This document shows, one piece after another, positions 59,855 to 64,000 of a DNA stretch of 64,000 nt; within the stretch, counting starts at the first letter, position 1; each line of letters begins with the position of its first letter. A program made the translations under genes and the position numbers. Origin of the DNA: Scleroderma bovista (lineage: Eukaryota > Basidiomycota > Agaricomycetes > Boletales > Sclerodermataceae); the NCBI GenBank assembly GCA_037178675.1, contig JAYMGJ010000035.1, positions 1 to 64,000 on the forward strand. The letters run 5' to 3'. Under the pieces are notes generated by a model. The model was not told the DNA's origin. It searched no databases and saw only the letters and a program-made list of their open reading frames with translations.

Positions 59855-61804
59855 ATGACGGAACTCACACTCGAATCCTTAATCGACGATGGAAACTACC
59901 TTGGCTCCGAGCGGGCCAGGCTGGAAAGCAAGGCCATCCTGGACGAGCTGGAGCGCAAAAAGAAAGCACGCAACTTGGCCGTTCCTACGGACGACAATCG
60001 CGTCAAAGCAAGACTACGTGAACTTGGTGAACCTATAACGCTGTTCGGTGAAAGAGTACGTGGTATTATTTATCTGATGCAGCGTATCTGACTTCTACGT
60101 TCCACAGCAAGCCGACCGCAGAGACCGTCTGATATATGTCCTGTCTCAAATCAATGCTGCTCGGGGGGACGACATACAAATGGAAGAGGAATCTTCGGAA
60201 GAGAGCGCAGACGAGGTATCAGTCGTTTCTATTTCTCTGCTCTATGCTATGTTCTGAGTCCCGTCCAGGAAGAATTCTACACTCCAGGCAGTCTTGAACT
60301 GCTTGAAGCGCGGAGACGCTTAGCAGAGTATTCCCTGCCCAGGTTGGATTTTACACGATAGGCGGTACTAGTAAGGTGCTTACAACGTCCACTCGATCAC
60401 TGTTACAGAGCTCAAACCCGAATCGCCCAGCAGAGGATAGATAGCAAATTGCCACTTGGTCGCATCATCGATCTACGCAAAAAGATTTTCGCGGAAGTCA
60501 AGGTATGTTCGAGGGCAAACACGCGATGTATATATCTTGTATCGCTCAGACACTTGGTAGCGGTTCAGCAACCTAGGATCCCAGATAGGCGACGAGAGAC
60601 CAATAGCTCAGGTGCGATTTTCACCAAACAGCAAGTTCCTTGCGACGGGGAGCTGGTCTGGGACAGTCAAGATCTGGAATGTACCATCATGTACAACATC
60701 GCGAGTCTTACGTGGTACGTTCATCAGTCTGGTCTAAGTTTCAAATATCTCAGAGTGCCGTAGGCCACGGTGATCGTGTAGGAGGGGTCGCATGGCACCC
60801 GCAAGCAACACTGACACAAGGTGAAGATGTAGTGAACTTGGCGTCTGGAGCAGGGGACATGAATGTCAATCTATGGTCACTGACCGGGTGAGCGTAGTCT
60901 TTCTTGCTACACGATCGGTTGCACTAAACCGACAAGTGATGCGCCCTTGGCAGTTCTCAAAGGCCATGCGGACCGCGTGTGCAGAGTTGCGTTTCATCCA
61001 TCCGGCAACTATGTCGCATCAGCCTCCTTTGATACCACCTGGCGACTCTGGGATGTCACAACGGCGAGTGAATTGCTTCTGCAGGAGGGCCACTCGAAAG
61101 AAGTGTATTCTGTCGAGTTCCAAGACGATGGATCCTTGGTCGCCTCAGGGTATGCCACTGGTCTCTTCAGCCAGCGGACAGACACTCACGCTGCGTCTTA
61201 GGGGCCTCGACGCAATTGGAAGGGTGTGGGACCTTCGGACTGGACGGACCGCGATGGTGCTCGACGGTCACGTACAAGCCATATTCGGAATAGCCTTTTC
61301 CCCCAATGGGTAGGTTTCCATTCCTGGCTTCAGGGTCGCTCTCTGATTGGTAAATCTACTAGTTATCAAATAGCCACCGGCGCCGGTGACGACACGGTCC
61401 GGATATGGGACATCCGCTCGCTGAAAGCTCTCTACACGATTCCCGCCCATGTATCCAATGTATCTGACGTCCGCTTCTTCCGTGGCGACGCCCTCCCAAT
61501 GCGCACAGTGCATGGAGATGGGGACGTAAACATGAATGGCCTCGATGGGAACGCAGAGAAGAGCAACGACAAAGACGAGACCCCGGAAGAATGGAGATAC
61601 AGGTCGGGTCTCTACTTTGCAAGCGCTGGCTACGATGGCTTCGTGAAGCTGTGGAGTGCAGACGATTGGCAGTTACTCCGCACCCTTACGACAGATGCGG
61701 GGAAAGTTATGTCTGTTGATCTATCAAGTGACGGGCGTTTGCTTGCCTCGGGCACTTATAATCGCAATTTCCAGTTATTCGCACCAGACGATGTTCCTGC
61801 ATAG
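59855..61804 (+). CDS. PRP4: U4/U6 snRNP protein Prp4 (WD40)
   Basis: Core protein of the U4/U6 di-snRNP and the tri-snRNP in the spliceosome. Start [20 protein letters not shown] at 59855. The PRP4/SFM motif region covers [65 protein letters not shown] and [12 protein letters not shown] follow. A seven-bladed WD40 propeller then reads: [162 protein letters not shown]. Stop 61802-61804. It converges on the ankyrin factor with 113 bp between stops. Confidence 0.93.
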
Positions 61805-61917
61805 CAGTGTGTGCACTAATGATTGCAAAAGTTCGCTTTGAGTGTAATACATTGCAAGAATATGATATAATAAGGATGTGTGCACGTGAGACGATATGCA
61901 ACGGAACACAAACTGAA

Positions 61918-64000
61918 TTAGATCACACCGTCCCTGACCTACATAAAGTTTGGCGGATATCGAGTCAGTTGGCAAAAAAAACTGTATTGCTTCAGGGTAG
62001 ACGGAATACTTACCTTCTGCATGAATCCAGACACCCGAACAATATCCACGATTTTCGCCTCGCTTTCCATCGCGATCACAAGGTTTTCCAGCATCTGAAC
62101 AAACAAACCCAGTAAATAAAAAGGGTACATTGATCAGCCAGACTACCACCGAACGACTCACGTCCTCCACTTTGTCGATTGGAATCCCGGTGCAGAGTGC
62201 AACGATTCGCTTGCACTGGTACTCCTTCTCTGCGCTTGCACCTTGCAATGACTTTAGTCTTGCCTCCAACAGTTCTTCCATCCTTACGTGCCACATCTTC
62301 AACCGTCGCAATCGGATCAAGCTTGCTGCAGTGTCTGCTGTCGGTATCGGAGGATCGATCTCTACGTTGAAAGGAACATCCGTCGACCCCGCCACAGCTG
62401 CCATGGTCGAACTGGGACCCCGCCATTGGAATGCCGGGCCCGCAGTTGTGGACGCATCCTGCCCAACAAGGTCCGTACGACCTGTGCAATCGAAACCATC
62501 CTCCTCGGAAATAGCTTTTTCGAGGTTCCGTATTCGTTGGTGGACCTGGTCAAGCTCTGCACACCGACTCTGCCAGAGCTGTATTTGCTTGCGCTGCTCC
62601 GAGAGCTCACGCGTAGCCGCACGGAGATGTGCTTGAGTGACATCTAGGCTTTCCTGCTTCGACTTAACCTCAATAGAAAAGTCTGCGCTCAATCCTTGGA
62701 TCATCGTAGTCATTTCTGTAAAGGAGGTGAATAAAAGGCGATGAGCGGAGGATATGGAACCTGCCTGCGATGATGTCCTGGCTTTTCTGTATTGGTGCTG
62801 AAGGCCCTGAACGTAACGACGACAGTATATCCTCAGCGCGAGGACCCCCACTCAGCTCCTGTGAAATGTTTAGTGGTCATTGGCCGTGATCCATGCGTGC
62901 GGAGATGCATACCTCCACCTCTACTCCAAAGTCGCCAGGTCGGAGGCCGAGCTTGTTCGGCAGTAGTCGATTAGCACCGACATCCAGTAACGTCCTAACC
63001 AAACTCCTGTTGCCCACTCGGGCGGCGATGTTTAGGGCGGTATCGCCGTGCTCGTCTTGCAGGTCAACTATCGACTTGAAATCTCCACCTTGATGCTGTG
63101 CCACCCACATGAAGATCTGGTCCAGGTAATACCGCGCACACACGGTTCGCCCTTGGACACCGGCGTAATACATGATATGATGCAAAACGGATTTTCGGGA
63201 GGTGTCGACGGTACGAATGGATTGGTGTAAGGACGTAACAATGGTATAAAAACTTTGTTGCCCAAAGTTATGCGTGTCAATCGATGCACGCATGAGAGGT
63301 GTCTCCCCCGCGAAGTTGCCGCGATGAATATCAGCGCCACCAGCAATAAGGTGATCGACGATGTTTTGCCGAGCCATGCTTGCGGCAAGGTGCAGGGCTG
63401 TGTGACCTTTGTCGTCAAGGATGGTGTCTACATGGACAGGCAGTGATGGATCAGGGGTAAGTTCGCGTAGGAGTTCAAGGACAGGTGCTGGATCATCTTG
63501 GCGGCAGATGGCAGCAATGAGTTGGGCGCGGCGTGGGTCACGTAGGACAGAAAGGTCCTGAAGGGTGGCGGGTTTGGTGGAGAAACGGACGTGACCATCG
63601 CCATCCACTCCATTCATCAATTTGCCATTCATTGATGTTGCGACGCTTGGTGCGCGTGATGAACTGTTCTGGCTTTGTGGCTTGGGTGAGGCCACGTTCA
63701 TGGTGGAAATGTGGCGAACAAGAGGCAGGAGGGCGGACTGGGAGTTCGGCGTAGGTTGTTGCAATTGAGGTGCATCATGTGACGATGGGGTGTGATCTCT
63801 TCGGGCGCGTTTGTTTGGGGGCGGACCGTCGTCTTCATGAGGCTCAGAGGGCGGTCTTGATCTATCTGCCATCTGGATGTCTGCGGGAGCGTCCAACAGC
63901 GGTTGCGACGACCTTTGTAGAGGGGATGGGTGAAACCCCGTTTGACCGGCAGCGATTACCTCTGAATCAGAGCGAGCTCGCTTGAGAGATTGCTGAAGTG
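61918..64000 (-). CDS. MBF-type ankyrin transcription factor (Mbp1/Swi4/Swi6 family), N-terminus outside window
   Basis: Subunit of the G1/S cell-cycle factor MBF/SBF. The frame is open to the right edge (RARSDSEVIAAGQTGFHPS P), so the N-terminal part, including any APSES/KilA-N DNA-binding domain, lies outside. Inside: a Ser/Pro-rich NLS-like segment (PPNKRARRDHTPSSHD), ankyrin repeats (DDKGHTALHLAASMARQNIV, GADIHRGNFAGETPLMRAS, DEHGDTALNIAARVGNRSLV, LLDVGANRLLPNKLGLRPGD), a long coiled coil (SIEVKSKQESLDVTQAHLRA, LDQVHQRIRNLEKAI) and the C-terminal heterodimerisation motif CTGIPIDKVEDMLENLVIAM, ESEAKIVDIVRVSGFMQKVR, stop 61918-61920. Mbp1/Swi4 and Swi6 share these parts; only the missing N-terminus would tell them apart. 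Confidence 0.88.

Overview
The window is nuclear DNA of a filamentous basidiomycete, most likely an agaricomycete. Genes are dense (about 17 intact protein genes plus relics), most are split by many 45-70 bp introns, and the set is typical of Agaricomycotina: a Ppo fatty-acid dioxygenase, HET-domain and AIG1-like GTPase genes, a GH3 enzyme, a DOPA-dioxygenase-like protein, and a RING/PH/vWA scaffold. There is no bacterial, viral or organellar gene order.

Left part (1-10.6 kb) is repeat-rich. A Ty3/gypsy LTR retrotransposon on the minus strand runs off the left edge (LTR 4341-4846, Gag, Pol, a canonical -1 slippery site at the Gag/Pol join, and a frameshift inside the integrase). It is followed by a UPF0014/FetB-like permease gene with one in-frame stop, the 3' end of an FAD oxidoreductase, low-complexity DNA, a three-unit tandem repeat with a (CA)20 tract, and a 220-bp inverted-repeat element.

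Middle part (10.6-41.8 kb) holds, in order: a Ppo dioxygenase whose P450-like half lacks the heme cysteine (-); coatomer epsilon (+); an HSF-type DNA-binding domain joined in one reading frame to a HET domain (+), the most unusual gene here; a cystathionine beta-synthase catalytic protein (-); a DOPA-dioxygenase-like protein (-); a Far1/Ste5-like RING-PH-vWA scaffold (+); decayed fragments copied from two other genes of this window; dynactin p24 (-); a GH3-family acyl-amido synthetase (+); a Ccc2-type copper ATPase (-); and a tandem pair of AIG1-like GTPases (+). GC-AG introns are needed to keep the frame in three of these genes.

Right part (42-64 kb) is a housekeeping block, mostly on the minus strand: Vps5 and Mvp1 sorting nexins side by side, a protein O-mannosyltransferase, an L-arabinitol/xylitol dehydrogenase, an NDR kinase (Cbk1/Cot1), a two-finger C2H2 factor, then Prp4 (+) converging on an MBF-type ankyrin transcription factor (-) that leaves the right edge. 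Several products serve polarised growth and secretion (NDR kinase, Far1-like scaffold, PMT, COPI epsilon, dynactin p24, sorting nexins, Ccc2 in the late secretory pathway), but they lie as separate single genes and nothing suggests a co-regulated cluster. Gene models were built by eye from reading frame, splice sites and remembered family motifs; no database search was run.
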